This document shows, piece after piece, positions 45,549 through 56,693 of a DNA stretch of 64,000 nucleotides. Source of the stretch: Alectoria sarmentosa (Eukaryota > Ascomycota > Lecanoromycetes > Lecanorales > Parmeliaceae). The stretch lies in the NCBI GenBank assembly GCA_009733775.1, contig WOGZ01000019.1:124001-188000 (forward strand). Direction: 5' to 3'. The notes beneath the pieces are model-generated. The model was given only the letters and a program-made list of their open reading frames with translations, had not been told where the DNA came from and searched no databases. The position numbers were made by a program, and so were the translations under genes. Numbering within the stretch: the first letter of the stretch is position 1; each line of letters begins with the position of its first letter.

Positions 45549-46541
45549 ATGCTGCTCATCCCCTCGCTCCTCGCGGCCATCCTCCTCCTCGTAGCCATTC
45601 CCTTACCCACACATGGCGCCTCCATCCTCTGCGCCGAGAACCTCTACGGCAAACCCCTTCTCTCCGACGCAATAACAATAAGCAACAATCTCCCCTACGT
45701 CAAACTAGATCCCGACCACCAAATGGACGCCGGACGCATCTTCGCCGAACCAGCATTCTTCACGCCCAAATTTCAAGGACTGCTGAATACATGGAGTTCA
45801 GCCATGGTGCAGTTGCCGCGAGTGTGGCGGTATAGTGGGTCTTCACCCTGCGTGTCTATTAAGCTGCCTTTTTTTCCCTTCTCTACTTCGAACAACTCGG
45901 ATGTATTGAATAGAACGGCCTTCACTGACGGCAAAGGATACGAATAGGGTCCGCGCGCATCGCCCTCCTCTTCTACGCCAACGCCGCGGGCCAAGTCCCC
46001 TTACCCAGCGTCAACTCGAACTGGCGCGTCGTCCAAGCGGCCACGGCTGGCGTAGTGCAATATTGCATCAAAAGCCAACAGGGCGTCGGAGGCGTGTGGA
46101 TCGTCACCGGTAACGTTCTCCCCCTTTCCTTGCCTCTCCCCTCTCTTTCCCCATGATGAAAATGCGTCGTCAACCCACCCGATACACGGATCCATTCTTC
46201 CCACATTACCATATGGAGTAGGACATCCGCTAACAGCTTCCGTATTAAAAATGGCAGATCACACACAGACGCCCTACCTGTCCCTCTTCCTTTACGAATC
46301 CGGCGCCCCGTTCGAGGATGTGATGAATCGATACATGATCACTGGGCTGGGCGTCAATCCCTTTAACCCGAGGGGATTTGGGATCGAGGGCGTTGCTTTA
46401 AATTCGACCGGGGTGTTGGGGACGGTGGAAGATCAGGCGGAGTTGATGGGGAATGTGGCTGCGACGGCGGGGATAGGGGCAGAGCCGAGTCCGGCGGCGA
46501 GTGTGGTTGCGGTGTTGCGGGGTCAGTTTGGGGTGCAGTGA
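45549..46541 (+). CDS. Secreted protein, member B of a divergent paralog pair (3 exons)
   Basis: Exons 45549-45834, 45948-46109 and 46258-46541 give 243 residues. The signal peptide is MLLIPSLLAAILLLVAIPLP. Landmarks: SILCAENLYGKPLLSDA, GRIFAEPAFFTPKFQGLL, VQLPRVWRYRSARIALLFYA, VVQYCIKSQQGVGGVWIV, LSLFLYESGAPFEDVM. Against gene A, QLPRVWRYRSARIALLFYA aligns with QVPRYYTLNSCNFALVSYA without gaps, and LSLFLYESGAPFEDVM aligns with LSLFMWKSGSLFDMIL. Both introns (113 and 148 nt) are in phase 1, as in gene A, with GT-AG ends. B has fewer Cys than A in the middle segment. An in-frame ATG at 45498 is possible but would place residues before the signal. Function unknown, likely extracellular. Confidence 0.72.
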
Positions 46542-46739
46542 AGATAGATAGTTAGGGCTTCAATGATGTAGGAGATAGATAAGATGGGAATGAATTGAAT
46601 CATCGAAGGGAAGCATTTGAAGTTCGCTTTTCAAAGGATCTTAATCATATCGTCTATGCTTCCAAAACTGCAGCTGCCAGCCTAGCACACCACGCTCTAA
46701 AAATCTCCGCCCCCTTTTCAACAAAAATCCATCTCCCAA

Positions 46740-48263
46740 CTATTCCCCCAAAGCCGCAACCTTGAGATCCAAATCCGCCTGCAGACTGCGAATCTTATCC
46801 AGCAACTTCTTCTTGAGCAGCGCATTCCCAATCGAATCCGCCTTGGTCTGCTCCTGCCGAATCGCCGCCTCCAAATCCGCAATCTCCTCCCGCTGCCTCT
46901 GCCTATCTTGCTGCCGCTCCAACGCGTCCTCGTCAACCGACGCATCCGAGTCGTCGTCGTTGTCATCGGAGGCTTCGTCCGCCGAAGTGGTCGCAGCGCC
47001 AGGAGTGTCTGCGGCCGAGGGGGTGGGGAGATTGGCGGAGGGGGAGGCCGGGGTGGATGTGCCGTCGTGGGTCGGGGTGTCGAGGGGAGCGGCGGAGGGG
47101 AGGTCAAGGTCGGCGGAGGCGGCCATGGCGGCTTCGAGCTCCATGGCGGCTTCGAGTTCTTTGGCCATGGCGTCATGATCCGCATCGTGGCCTTCAACTG
47201 TGGTTTCGATGTATCCTCCTTGGTCATCGTCGTAGTCCTCGCCTTCGGCGTCTTCTTCGTCATCAGAGACTTCTTCGCTCCCACTTCCTCGATTCTCTCT
47301 GTCCCTCCTCTCCCGTAATTCGTTCTCATCAACAAGCTCAATTGATGGTTCCCCTATAGCCTCCTCGTCTTGCCGTAGCAGAGCTTCTACCTCAGCCTCC
47401 ACCTCCATAACATCCCTCACACTGATCCTCTTCCTGAACCGCCTCGTCCGTACCTTGTACAACGGCGGTGTGATCCCACTAGCCCACTGGAACGTCTTCT
47501 CATCCAACTCTCCTCTCTCATTCAACTCCCCTTTTCCACTTGGAATTGGATACAGCAACGCGTCTTCCTCCTCCTTAATCCGCCCCATCACAACAAGCAT
47601 CTGGCACACATCCATACTCTTCATCCACGGCCCCCTCTTCTCCCAATTTTTCATCGCCTCAATGACACATGGGAGATCCACCAACACGGCCGCATAATGT
47701 CGTCCATTCACACTCACAGCAGCTCTCCGTCCATCAGCGACTAAAAACCGCATGCGTACATCTGCTCCGCCGGATCTCCGACCGAAATTGCCTTCCGCGG
47801 CTGCCTTCCTCACGATGTCGCAGTCCTCGCCTGGTTGCATGCGCAGAATGAACCCTTCAGAGATTGTAGGGTCTAATTCGCGGTCGTCGGCTTCGCTGTC
47901 ATAGCCGACGCCTTTCTTTCTCACTGGGATCTTTCCATTGACCTTGAATTTTATATGTGGGGCGACTGGGGCGCGGGTGTGGAGCTTGAGTTTCTTGACG
48001 GCTGGGCCGGGGGCTGATCGAGGCTCTTCTCCGTCATCATCGTTGTCGTCCTCGACTTCAAGAGCGCGCTTTTTGGGGGTGGGTTTGGACTTGCGGGGGG
48101 GTTTGGCGGCGGTTTTAGAACCGCTGGAGGTAGGCGCGTTGGCGGCGAGTTGAGGAGCTGGAATCTGGGAAATGCTGCTGAACTTGAACTTTAGCTTGGG
48201 CGTGCTTGATGAAGATGTCGGGGAGGGCCCCAAATTGAGTTTGAGGGATGGACGCTGTGACAT
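46740..48263 (-). CDS. TAF7: TFIID subunit TAF7
   Basis: A single exon of 507 residues. The N-terminal 125 residues are Ser/Pro/Lys-rich and disordered with acidic and basic patches. The TAFII55 domain spans about residues 130-300 (EGFILRMQPGEDCDIVRKAA, VSVNGRHYAAVLVDLPCVIE, MDVCQMLVVMGRIKEEED, then TPPLYKVRTRRFRKRI). The C-terminus is long and acidic (Asp/Glu/Ala/Thr-rich), then a coiled coil (LERQQDRQRQREEIADLEAA to LDLKVAALGE). TAF7 works in the general factor TFIID, contacting TAF1 and restraining its activity before promoter release. The 5' end faces the TAF3 gene 277 bp away. Overlapping antisense frames are not genes. Confidence 0.93.
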   Translation of the reverse strand: MSQRPSLKLNLGPSPTSSSSTPKLKFKFSSISQIPAPQLAANAPTSSGSKTAAKPPRKSKPTPKKRALEVEDDNDDDGEEPRSAPGPAVKKLKLHTRAPVAPHIKFKVNGKIPVRKKGVGYDSEADDRELDPTISEGFILRMQPGEDCDIVRKAAAEGNFGRRSGGADVRMRFLVADGRRAAVSVNGRHYAAVLVDLPCVIEAMKNWEKRGPWMKSMDVCQMLVVMGRIKEEEDALLYPIPSGKGELNERGELDEKTFQWASGITPPLYKVRTRRFRKRISVRDVMEVEAEVEALLRQDEEAIGEPSIELVDENELRERRDRENRGSGSEEVSDDEEDAEGEDYDDDQGGYIETTVEGHDADHDAMAKELEAAMELEAAMAASADLDLPSAAPLDTPTHDGTSTPASPSANLPTPSAADTPGAATTSADEASDDNDDDSDASVDEDALERQQDRQRQREEIADLEAAIRQEQTKADSIGNALLKKKLLDKIRSLQADLDLKVAALGE

Positions 48264-48540
48264 CTTGGAAAGGGGGATATGAGGTGGACGGCGTCAGCAA
48301 GTCGTTGAGATTAGTAGACAGTGTAGGATGTAAGTCGTAATTGAAGGATGCGGGCCAAACCTCCAAAAGGCGCTAGTGATTCTGCAGAGCAGGCAATATC
48401 TTGATCCCATTCTCACCATTCACAACGGATATACGAATGCTACGACAACACGCCTTCATTCTGCCATGGCAGCCACCAAGGCCCTCACCTCAACATCATC
48501 GCCCACCTTTTGACCTCACCACCACCACCAGTACCACACC
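48264..48540. promoter_or_regulatory. Short divergent promoter between TAF7 and TAF3
   Basis: 277 bp separate the two start codons. The sequence is C/A-rich on the TAF3 side (about 48460-48540) with no recognised TATA box. Both subunits belong to TFIID, so co-expression from a bidirectional promoter is plausible but inferred. Confidence 0.55.
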
Positions 48541-49263
48541 ATGTCAACCAACTCCCTCCACACCTCCCTCCTTCGTCCCCCAATCCTCCACATCCTTCGC
48601 GCCGCTGGCTTCACCTCCACTCGCCCCTCCGTCCTCGACACCCTCGTCGACCTAGCCTCCCGCTACCTAACCCTCCTTGCGGCCCACACAGCCCGCCACG
48701 CCCTTCTACGACACCCTTCTCTGCCCCATGAGTCCCCTGACACAATCACAATCACCGACGTCCGTCTGGCCCTCCAAGACACAGGCGCACTCTATCCACA
48801 GATGAGTACGATGGAAGAGCAAGTCCGCGGCGAGGAAGACATGCGCGGGATCGAAGCTTTCATATCGTGGTGCACGGGGCCCGGCGCGCTGGAAATCCGG
48901 CGCATCGCTGGCTTAGCGCCCGAGACATCTACGGCTATCACCGAACCGAGTGCGAGTGCAGCATTGGCTGAGAAAGCTGCGGCTGAGACGATGTTGGTGG
49001 AGAAAGCGGAGGATTTCTTAACCCAGCTCAAGAAGAAGCATGCGAAGACGAGAGATGGAGAGGAGAGTCGATGGGCTGGTACCGCTCTGGGGAGGGAGAA
49101 GGACAGGGAGGGCGGGGTGAGGATTGAGGGGTGGGAAGGGGTGGAGGAGTTGGGGCATTGGGCGGAGAGGTTCAGGAGGAAAGGGGATGGGGTTGATGTG
49201 GTGGGGGCAGGGAGTGAGAGTAGCAGTCCGTTGAGTGAGATTAGTGCTGTTACTGCGACTTGA
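48541..49263 (+). CDS. TAF3: TFIID subunit TAF3-like histone-fold protein
   Basis: A single exon of 240 residues. The N-terminal bromodomain-associated histone fold (about residues 8-95) reads LLRPPILHILRAAGFTSTRP, SVLDTLVDLASRYLTLLAAH and TITDVRLALQDTGALYP, followed by the short segment EEDMRGIEAFISWCTGPGAL that is characteristic of fungal TAF3/TAF47-type proteins. The remainder is Glu/Lys-rich with EDFLTQLKKKHAKTRDGEES. No PHD finger is present, as expected for the short fungal TAF3. The histone fold should pair with TAF10 in TFIID. Head-to-head with TAF7. Confidence 0.85.
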   Translation: MSTNSLHTSLLRPPILHILRAAGFTSTRPSVLDTLVDLASRYLTLLAAHTARHALLRHPSLPHESPDTITITDVRLALQDTGALYPQMSTMEEQVRGEEDMRGIEAFISWCTGPGALEIRRIAGLAPETSTAITEPSASAALAEKAAAETMLVEKAEDFLTQLKKKHAKTRDGEESRWAGTALGREKDREGGVRIEGWEGVEELGHWAERFRRKGDGVDVVGAGSESSSPLSEISAVTAT

Positions 49264-49714
49264 GATACCCGGAAGGCGAAGGCCTAAGAAAGAGGAGCGA
49301 TAAATGGGCGAATGCTACAAGATACTCAGAAGGCTCCCGAGCGATTGCTACGGGTGACTTGACAGATTCGAGAGGGGAGTGTGGTCTTCTCGGGGTGGGC
49401 CTGGAAAGGCAGTGGCTTGCAAGCAAGCTGTCAAGCATCTTCGAATTTTGATCAAGTATCTCGCTGGAGAAAGAAAAGCACCGATAGCGGAGGGCCGAAG
49501 TTTTTGAAAGGAGCGGTGAGGTGAGATGATTGACAAGCTATGCATAGTGTACACTGAAGCTCTCGAAATTATCCCTTGTATCGATAATCTGTCAAATACA
49601 AAAAGAAACGAACAACTGCGCATCCGATTATCTCACAGCCTCTCCACCTCCCTCCCATTCATCCATTCGCACATGGCCCCGTCTCTTCATCCACCACTAC
49701 GTTCTATTCCAGAG
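49264..49714. other. Intergenic between convergent TAF3 and RRM genes
   Basis: No coding region supported; short frames only. Confidence 0.45.
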
Positions 49715-50927
49715 TTAGGAACCTCCAACAGCCGCCCTTCCCGTACTCGTCGAGAAATCAATTCTCAACGCCCTCCCACAAACCACCTTGCCTGACAACT
49801 CTGTCATCGCCCTCTCCGCACTGGGCGTATCCGTGAAATCCGCATGCGCAAAGCCCCTAGGCTGTCCCGTCCTCCGGTCAATCGCCACCCTCACATCAAT
49901 TACATTCTTGACCTCTCTGAACAGGTTGTTCAAATCGCGATCACTCATATCGAATGACATGTTTCCTATGAAGAGAGTTTTGCTAGGAGGGTTCATTGGG
50001 CGTTCCTCCGAATCTCCATAAGCCTGACGTTGAGGACGGTCGGAGGGGCCAGGGGCGCGATTTAGCGAAAATTGAACAGAGAGACGGCGACCTTCGAAGT
50101 TCTGGAGGTTGTAGAGTTCGATGGCACGTTGGGCGGCTTCCACGGTTTCGAAGTTGACGTAGCCAAATCTGTATCAGTCAGACAATGTGCTGGCAGTTCC
50201 CATTAGGATACGAATGTATTCATGTGCAGGGACATCTGAGAGAAAGAAGGCAGGGAAGAAGATAACGAACCCTTTACTCAAACCTCTTTGATCCATAATA
50301 ACCTTCGCATCGACCACTGGTCCTGCTCTTTCAAACTCCTTCTTTAAATCATCGCCCCTCACATCAAAGAACAGATTCCCCACATACACGGATTTGGACG
50401 AGGACGTCTCTCCGCCAGCTTCTGATGTCTGCGAACCAAACCCAGCAGCAGCACCAAGACTCTGCGCAGCGCCAGTAACGGTTTCGCCAACTGTTTGCGC
50501 AGCGCTTTTCACTGAGTTGGCCGTGGATGAGGCTCGCTCGGTAGACTTCTCGGCTACGGATTCGACGTCTGACGCAGCGGCACTTTCTTCAGCTTGTTCT
50601 GTGGATGTGGATGTGTTAGCGTCAGCGGAGGCGGCTATTGAGTTGTCGCCATGTTGGGCTTCGATTGCTCCGTCTGCTTCGGGCTCAGATTGCGTAGCTG
50701 GTTCGTCGGCATAGTATCTTCGCTGGAGGGGGAGGAAGGCTGCTCTTGGGGCCTTTCTGATGAAAACTGGGCATGTAAGGTGCGTAATTGATCGCGCTTT
50801 GCTTGCTTGTATCGAGATAAATACAGAGGGAGAGGAAGAGAGCACACGCAGTGCAGGTCGGCGGAGGCAGAGCCTTGGATTGGAGGATTAGAATGCGCCA
50901 GATGGGTGATGGATATAGGACTTACAT
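49715..50927 (-). CDS. Two-RRM RNA-binding protein with mitochondrial-type presequence; start codon apparently split by an intron
   Basis: The long frame around 50845 contains no ATG. Upstream on the same strand, CACAAT followed by GTAAGT and an AAG acceptor at 50874 would join AT to G, giving ATG and MLCLRRPALRVLSSSPSVFI, an Arg-rich, acid-free presequence that continues to APRAAFLPLQRRYYADEP. Exons 50927-50926, 50873-50271 and 50168-49715 give 352 residues. A low-complexity Ala/Ser/Glu region precedes RRM1 (KSVYVGNLFFDVRGDDLKKE, restored RNP1 KGFGYVNFE across the 102-nt intron). RRM2 is KTLFIGNMSFDMSDRDLNNL with RNP1 RGFAHADF. Two RRMs plus the presequence suggest mitochondrial RNA binding. 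NSR1/Gar2-like nucleolar proteins share the RRM style but not the presequence. Confidence 0.78.
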
Positions 50928-51280
50928 TGTGATTGCGAGCCACAAAGACAAGTGCAGATTGAGGATGGTCTACTTGGGGTGAAGATTGAAAGGAGGTTGC
51001 TGGTGGATTTGAATCCACGAAAAACTTTTAGTGTCTTTTAGCGTCTTTTCGTGTTCACCCTCGGTTTCAGCCTTATGGAAATAAATCTCTAGGACAGAAA
51101 CATGAGAAATCTCTCGAGACCCCGTAGTCTCTGTAAGTACTGAGAAGGTTCTGCGCTTGATTGTTACACGCGGGACTTCAAGTTGAGACAAGGCTTTGAG
51201 GACAATATTATATTGAAATTTCCTTATATACTGAGTTCCCAAGGCGCCCCGTTGTCTTGGCCCATATGCCCCCTACCGTA

Positions 51281-53309
51281 CTATCCCAGTCCCAAAAATG
51301 TAGCCACCAACTTTGGGAAGTTCGGCGTGCCCAACCCAGTCACTGGATCCCACCCCGTTGTTGCCGTAAAACCCGGAGTCCCACAACCCATATTTCCTCC
51401 ACTCGTGATATCATTCAGATCCCCAGGATGAGCGTAGAGCACAGGGTTAACGAACCCGACAGAGCTTTTCCCAATTGCAAGCCTAGCCTCGTTGATGAGC
51501 GTGAAAATTGACGCGCTTACAGGGGAAGACGCAGAGGTGCCGTAGACAAGCGAAAATGTGCCGTCAACTGCAATCACGTAATTGGCGCCATTGGCGGATA
51601 TGTCGGGAAAACCTCGAGTCTGCTGAGAGTTGTTGTACTGAGCGGAGGTGTATGGTGGTGGGTGGTTGGCAAAGAATGACTTCACTGCAGCCGCTTGGTA
51701 AGAGGGAAGGGGAAAGACGTTGGAGAAGCCACCACCGGAGAAGATGACTGTTTCGCAGGCTTCTTCCGGCTGGGTGACCGAGGCCCCGGGTTTGATTTGT
51801 GTGGCTCCGACTGAGGTAATGTAGGGGCAGGTGCCTGGGAAAGACGGGTTGAATCTGCCGGAGGTGCCGTCATTGTAGCTGCCGTTGGCAGCGATACATT
51901 GACCGCCATTTCCGGCGACGCCGTAGTCCCCAGATGAGTAGAAAAACGAGGTCCCTTGAAGACCAAGCTTCATGTATTCACTGCATTGGCGCATCTCATA
52001 AAACGGGGTCAAGTCTGCTTCGTTGTAGGCGTACGAAGTCGAGATTACCTTCGTCGCGGCAAAGCCACCGCAATTCTCGGGGCCTTCGTAGCCACCAAAG
52101 GGATCAGGATAAACAGCGTCCTGAGTTGGATCGTCTCCCCCATCGTAGGTACAGTATGAGCCATCGATGGCGTCGAGGAAGTTGTTGAAAGAAGCACCCT
52201 CAACCAAGTCTCCCGCTTGATACAGGGTGACGGGCTGAGGATTCACTAGAGTCATGCCATATTCAAGATCGAGGTCAGACTCGCCGTTATATTCGAAGCT
52301 TTCCTCCGTCGTCTGTAGGACACCGCCATCGATGGAATCGAAGGTAGGAGTTTTTTGAACTTGGTTTTTGGAGAAGTTGGCAAAGAAGAGATCCAGATCA
52401 CCCTGGAGATAGGCTTCTGGTGTGTACTCAACAATGCTGAAAAAAACGTCCGGTTAGCATGGACTCAGTGTGTTTCAAGAGTAAGCTCACGTACCCAAAG
52501 CTGTTCCCAGGAGTCGCGACAAAATTGGGAGCGAAACGGTATAGGGCACGCAAGCAATCAGGCACGATGAATTCGTCACAATTCTCAAGCTCCGTGATGA
52601 TGCTCTGAATGTCGACATCGGCTCCCTTCTTCGGAAGGTAGCCACCATTAGGGTCTGTAATCTTATGCACGGCGGCCTTGGATACTACTGGCACACTTGC
52701 TGCAGCGACCGTAGGTGGAGCTCGTTTCTCGAGGGGTATGTCTCGCTTCTCCCTGTGTCTAGCTTGAGGGATCTTAGTGTCAAAGTGTACGGTGGGCGTG
52801 ATGAAGTCGATATGGGGCTGGACGAATTCGGGAATGGAGTAGTCATCGCAGCCGACATGGGGTTTGCCAGTGGTATGCTTGTGCATAAAGAATTGCGTTT
52901 TCAGCAGATTCTCGGCCTCGGCGACGGTAGCATCGAAGGTCAACCATCCCATAGACTGAGACCTTGAAATCCGCTCAGGGGAAATGCCAGAGCTCTTTAG
53001 CCACACCAGTACCGCGTCAAAAGATTCTCGACTGGGTGCAAATGTCTCTGCAACCTGTTTCGAGGACCAATGTTGCCCGTATTTCGGCGAGCTGGGATGG
53101 GACACTTCCATGAGGAACTCCTCGGCTTTGTCCAAGTTGCTCTGTGTGAGTCCAATTCGCATGGGTAACACCTCATGGCTGGGTAGTTTTTCGTGTCTTT
53201 CCCAGCCAAAAGGCAAAGCGTCACGCTTCTCATGCAGGACATGGGTGGTCGAGGGGGCAGCAATGACGCTGGCGACCAAAGCCCCGAGGGTGAGGAGAGT
53301 GTAACGCAT
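51281..53309 (-). CDS. Secreted sedolisin (tripeptidyl-peptidase, family S53)
   Basis: Exons 53309-52495 and 52436-51281 (intron 58 nt, GTACGT to TTTCAG, phase 2) give 656 residues. The signal peptide is MRYTLLTLGALVASVIAA. A propeptide of about 200 residues (SHPSSPKYGQHWSSKQVAET, SRSQSMGWLTFDATVAEAEN) precedes the peptidase domain. The catalytic Glu and Asp lie in YNGESDLDLEYGMTL. The oxyanion Asp lies in SSGDYGVAGNGGQC. The nucleophile Ser lies in YGTSASSPVSASIF. The calcium-binding end is near GWDPVTGLGTPNF. Family members are acid-active extracellular peptidases releasing tripeptides or cutting internally. Complete and intact. Confidence 0.94.
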
Positions 53310-54721
53310 GGTGAGAGCAAGTGGCTAAATTCACCTGAAGCTGAAATTTTGAGAGTCTCGAGGCCTCTTTATGCACCAAATTTTCAAATGCATGACGAGC
53401 TGCAGCACACCCTTTTTCTACTGTCACACCGATCGATACCTTATCAACAAGTACATTAGGTCTCTCCTCCCCATGAGGAAGGAGATGCAGCGGTCCTGTT
53501 CGCATGAAGGAGCAGATGGCAGGTGCGGAAGTCCTGTGGACTTCCAGAGCAGGAAGCTGACCTGCATAGCGAGTACAGGTGTCTTTGTTTAGTCGAGGTG
53601 TCTGCACGCGAGAGCTTATCAGTTTGCAGGCAAGGTGCAACCAGAATCACCTGTTGGTCGTCGGTAGTGGGCTGCCGGGAACAGAAGGATGGAGCTCATG
53701 CTAGGTATGAGTGAGTACGTGTTAGAAATGACACGAGCTTGGTTCAGGCGTTTCGCTCAAGATAGAAGGAGGGGTCCCCATTGATATTAGCCCTGAGATA
53801 TAGATTGGCTCATGGGCATTAGGAGGATCGGTTCAGATAGGACTACTCTGAATTCGTTCACTCATTGGTGTCAATTTGGTGTCAAGGTTCAAGTAGTCAA
53901 GGAGCTTGAATGCAAAGCCTAGATACTTTAGGGGGGCGACAACAATATTGGCAGGTGCGGTGGGTGTGGTGCGCAGCGCATATGTACATGTCGTCACCAC
54001 TCCCGCTCATACTCGCATTGCATCGCATCGCATCGCTGCACAGACACGATTTGGAATCTAATTCTCCTAGGTATTAGCTAGAGACAAAGAGTAAAGTACC
54101 TTGAGGTACCTACCTTAGGTAAGGTATCCATCAAAGAGCTTTGTCCATCTCCATTGTTCCATCGCACGCTATGCTCTCAGTCGCGTGCTTGGGATCTAGG
54201 TATTCCAGGTTGCAGCACACGGCTACCGACAGCGTGACATTATTTTCTATCCAAATGACCTTGTTTTATCGAGTATCAATCCTCCGACCTGCTAGAAGCG
54301 GTTACTGTCATTGGGGAAATTGGGAATTCCCTGGTTGGGGATCTTGCAGGAGTAGACCGGTGGCATGCCTGTTCAATCTTTCTAGCGCTCCTCTAATATT
54401 CTACCGGAGAATTCCCGCGCATCCTACCCCGGTACTTAGCGTCCTTGTTGCAGGTGGATTGGCTTTCGACCAAGAGCAAGGGCTACGTAGCCGAGTAGCA
54501 TGCATGCCACAATTTCAACTCGGTCGTGTTGTGTGCAGTACTCCGTAGTCTTCAATCATTTGCAAGCTACGGAATAACAATTCATTACAGGAAGCATAAG
54601 ATTGAGCACGAGCGACTCTGTAGCAACTCACGAGCCCTCGGTTCCCCAGCGGACGCTGCCGCTGACCCCCATGTTGCGTTGTTGCCTCTTTGAATGGCTT
54701 CTTAACGTTGCTTCCCTCGCT
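53310..54721. other. Gene-free stretch of 1.4 kb
   Basis: Promoter side of the sedolisin gene plus unassigned sequence. No domain-bearing frame or repeat beyond a short GCATC run near 54020. Confidence 0.45.
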
Positions 54722-56253
54722 CTACGGTACAGGGTCTGCCCCATCGCCATCATAGCTCATCCAGCTCATAACATGACTATCCCCTGCCTTCTTTGCACCA
54801 CCGCCTCCACCTCCAGCGTCGTCTCTCGTCAAATCCAGATTTGGATGCATCACTGATCCATCCGCCGTGTGGCGGAGGCCGCCCTGGCCACTACTGTTCA
54901 CTCTAGCGGGACTGGGGGTAGGCCGGGGAGTGTTGATCGAGGAGCGCTCGGTGTTTGGCGATAGCTCGGCTGGGATGTGGAATGCAGGTACCTCAAGCTC
55001 AGGCTGTTTTCCGATTGGGTCGGGCGTTGAACCTGGCATTTCGGGGCCTGACTGGATGGGTGACGAGGACGACGCGGCTGAATATTGATCGCTTCGCTTG
55101 TATGTAGGATCCCTGTCATTGCCTGTATTGTTCCTCCCAGGGTACAGTAGAGAGTTGTGGTCGGCGTCTCTGTATGCAGGTGCGGATTCTATGCAATGTG
55201 ATTAGCCTATCTGCAAGGTCCACTGCAAGTAACCGCTGGAAACATCCCTAGTAATGCCCGAGATAATGCTGGTTGGACAAAGAGGGATGATCATGCAGTC
55301 AGGGAGGTACCGCTTAGAGGCCCCTCGTTGGGATAGCTTCGTTGGGAAGGGGGTGACTTGGGCAAAATCCCGTGACTTACCATTACCATCTTTATCGTGA
55401 AAAGCATCCCCTGCCCCATTCGTATCGGTTCCTTGCAATCGTAGATTATTGTCATGCTGAGTCGCCCGTATTTTGTCCTCAGTGCGTCTCTTATGCCATC
55501 TGAGTGCGAGCAACACCAATATTGATGCAATAATGGCCCCAACGATAGCTCCAACAACTCCAGCAGCGACTGCTGCGGTGTTTGAGTGAGAGGATGAGGA
55601 GGAATGCAAAGTCACGGCTGATGCTGATGAGACAGCTGCGATAGGGTTTGCTGCGTTGGTGGATGTGGAAGAAGTTGCTGAACTCGCTTGACCGGAAGTA
55701 GTTGTTGAACTTGTTTGACTGGAAGATGCGGGGAGATTTGATGAAGAGCGCAGAGTTCTGGAGGGAGTTAAAATAGTTGTCTTAATTTGAGCCGAAGTAG
55801 TCTTTCCACTGGTCTGAGTTGATGAAGCAGCAGCCGAGGAGGTAGCAGCAGCTGATAAAAAGGTTCACTGTTAGTTATAGCGCGCTTAGAGTCTATACAG
55901 CTGACAAAGTATTATCGTTGACACGATAGTCGCAAGATTCTTCATCAAATAAGCCCTCGAAGCTTGTGTCGTCGAAAGTCGTGTTGCAGAGTGTATCTAG
56001 AAGGACATGCCGGTTGAGGGGCTCGATATTTGAGTGGCAATCCTTTGCAGAATAACGCACGCATGGCGTGGTGGCTTTTGAAAGAAGAGCGCTGCTCACC
56101 TGATGTGGATGCAGCTGCTGATGTGACAGTTCCATCCTGGCAAGGATCTCCATGAAGGCACCCAGTCACCGTCCAGCCGTCGTTGCAGGTTAAAGTTTGG
56201 AATGAGTCTGGAGGAGTGCACTGTGCTGTGGTGGCAAATTCGAAGTCAGCCAT
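54722..56253 (-). CDS. Single-pass membrane protein with Cys-containing ectodomain and Ser/Thr-rich stalk (4 exons)
   Basis: Exons about 56253-56100, 55996-55925, 55851-55381 and 55188-54722 give roughly 387 residues. The N-terminal part begins MADFEFATTAQCTPPDSFQT with several Cys (TCNDGWTVTGCLHGDPCQ, then DTLCNTTFDDTSFEG). A Ser/Thr/Ala stalk leads to one transmembrane helix (AAGVVGAIVGAIIASILVLL) with a basic stop (RWHKRRTEDK). The cytosolic tail has many Pro/Ser and the motif VPAFHIPAELS. This architecture is common in fungal surface sensor-like or mucin-like proteins. No signal peptide precedes the ectodomain, so either an upstream exon is missing or the protein inserts by the helix alone. 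The donor of the second intron is the least certain. Confidence 0.6.
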
Positions 56254-56693
56254 GGCGTGACGATGTTCAAGGCGAGAAGATTGTCCAGTTCATACGATTT
56301 AGTAATAGGATGTGTAGGTTTGAAGCGCGCGAGAGAAGTGTTATTGCTTCGAATTGCTGTGTCACGTCAAAGTGACACTCTTACCACCACTACGGCCGAC
56401 GCTTTGCTATTGGCTCAATCTCGACTATTTTAAGATCTGCAATGCATACTGCCGGTTCTAACATCAGATATTGATTTTGCAACGGATGACACGAGGAGTA
56501 TGAAAGCTTGGAGCCTTACTTCGAGGCTTTGCACCCAAATAACACATGCAGGTATAGGTGCCATCGATGTGACTCCACGGTCCTATGGCTTCCATTGCGG
56601 GAGAACTCGCAGACTAAACCCCCAAATCCCTGCTCGAGTATTGGAACTCCCAGGTTCCCTCTTCTAGGAGTATTGGACTCATCTCTTCTTGCT

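Noticed and set aside
46762..47359. Several plus-strand frames of 100-138 codons opposite TAF7.
   Set aside because: Antisense to a well-supported TAF7 reading; composition follows the Ser/Asp-rich codons of TAF7.
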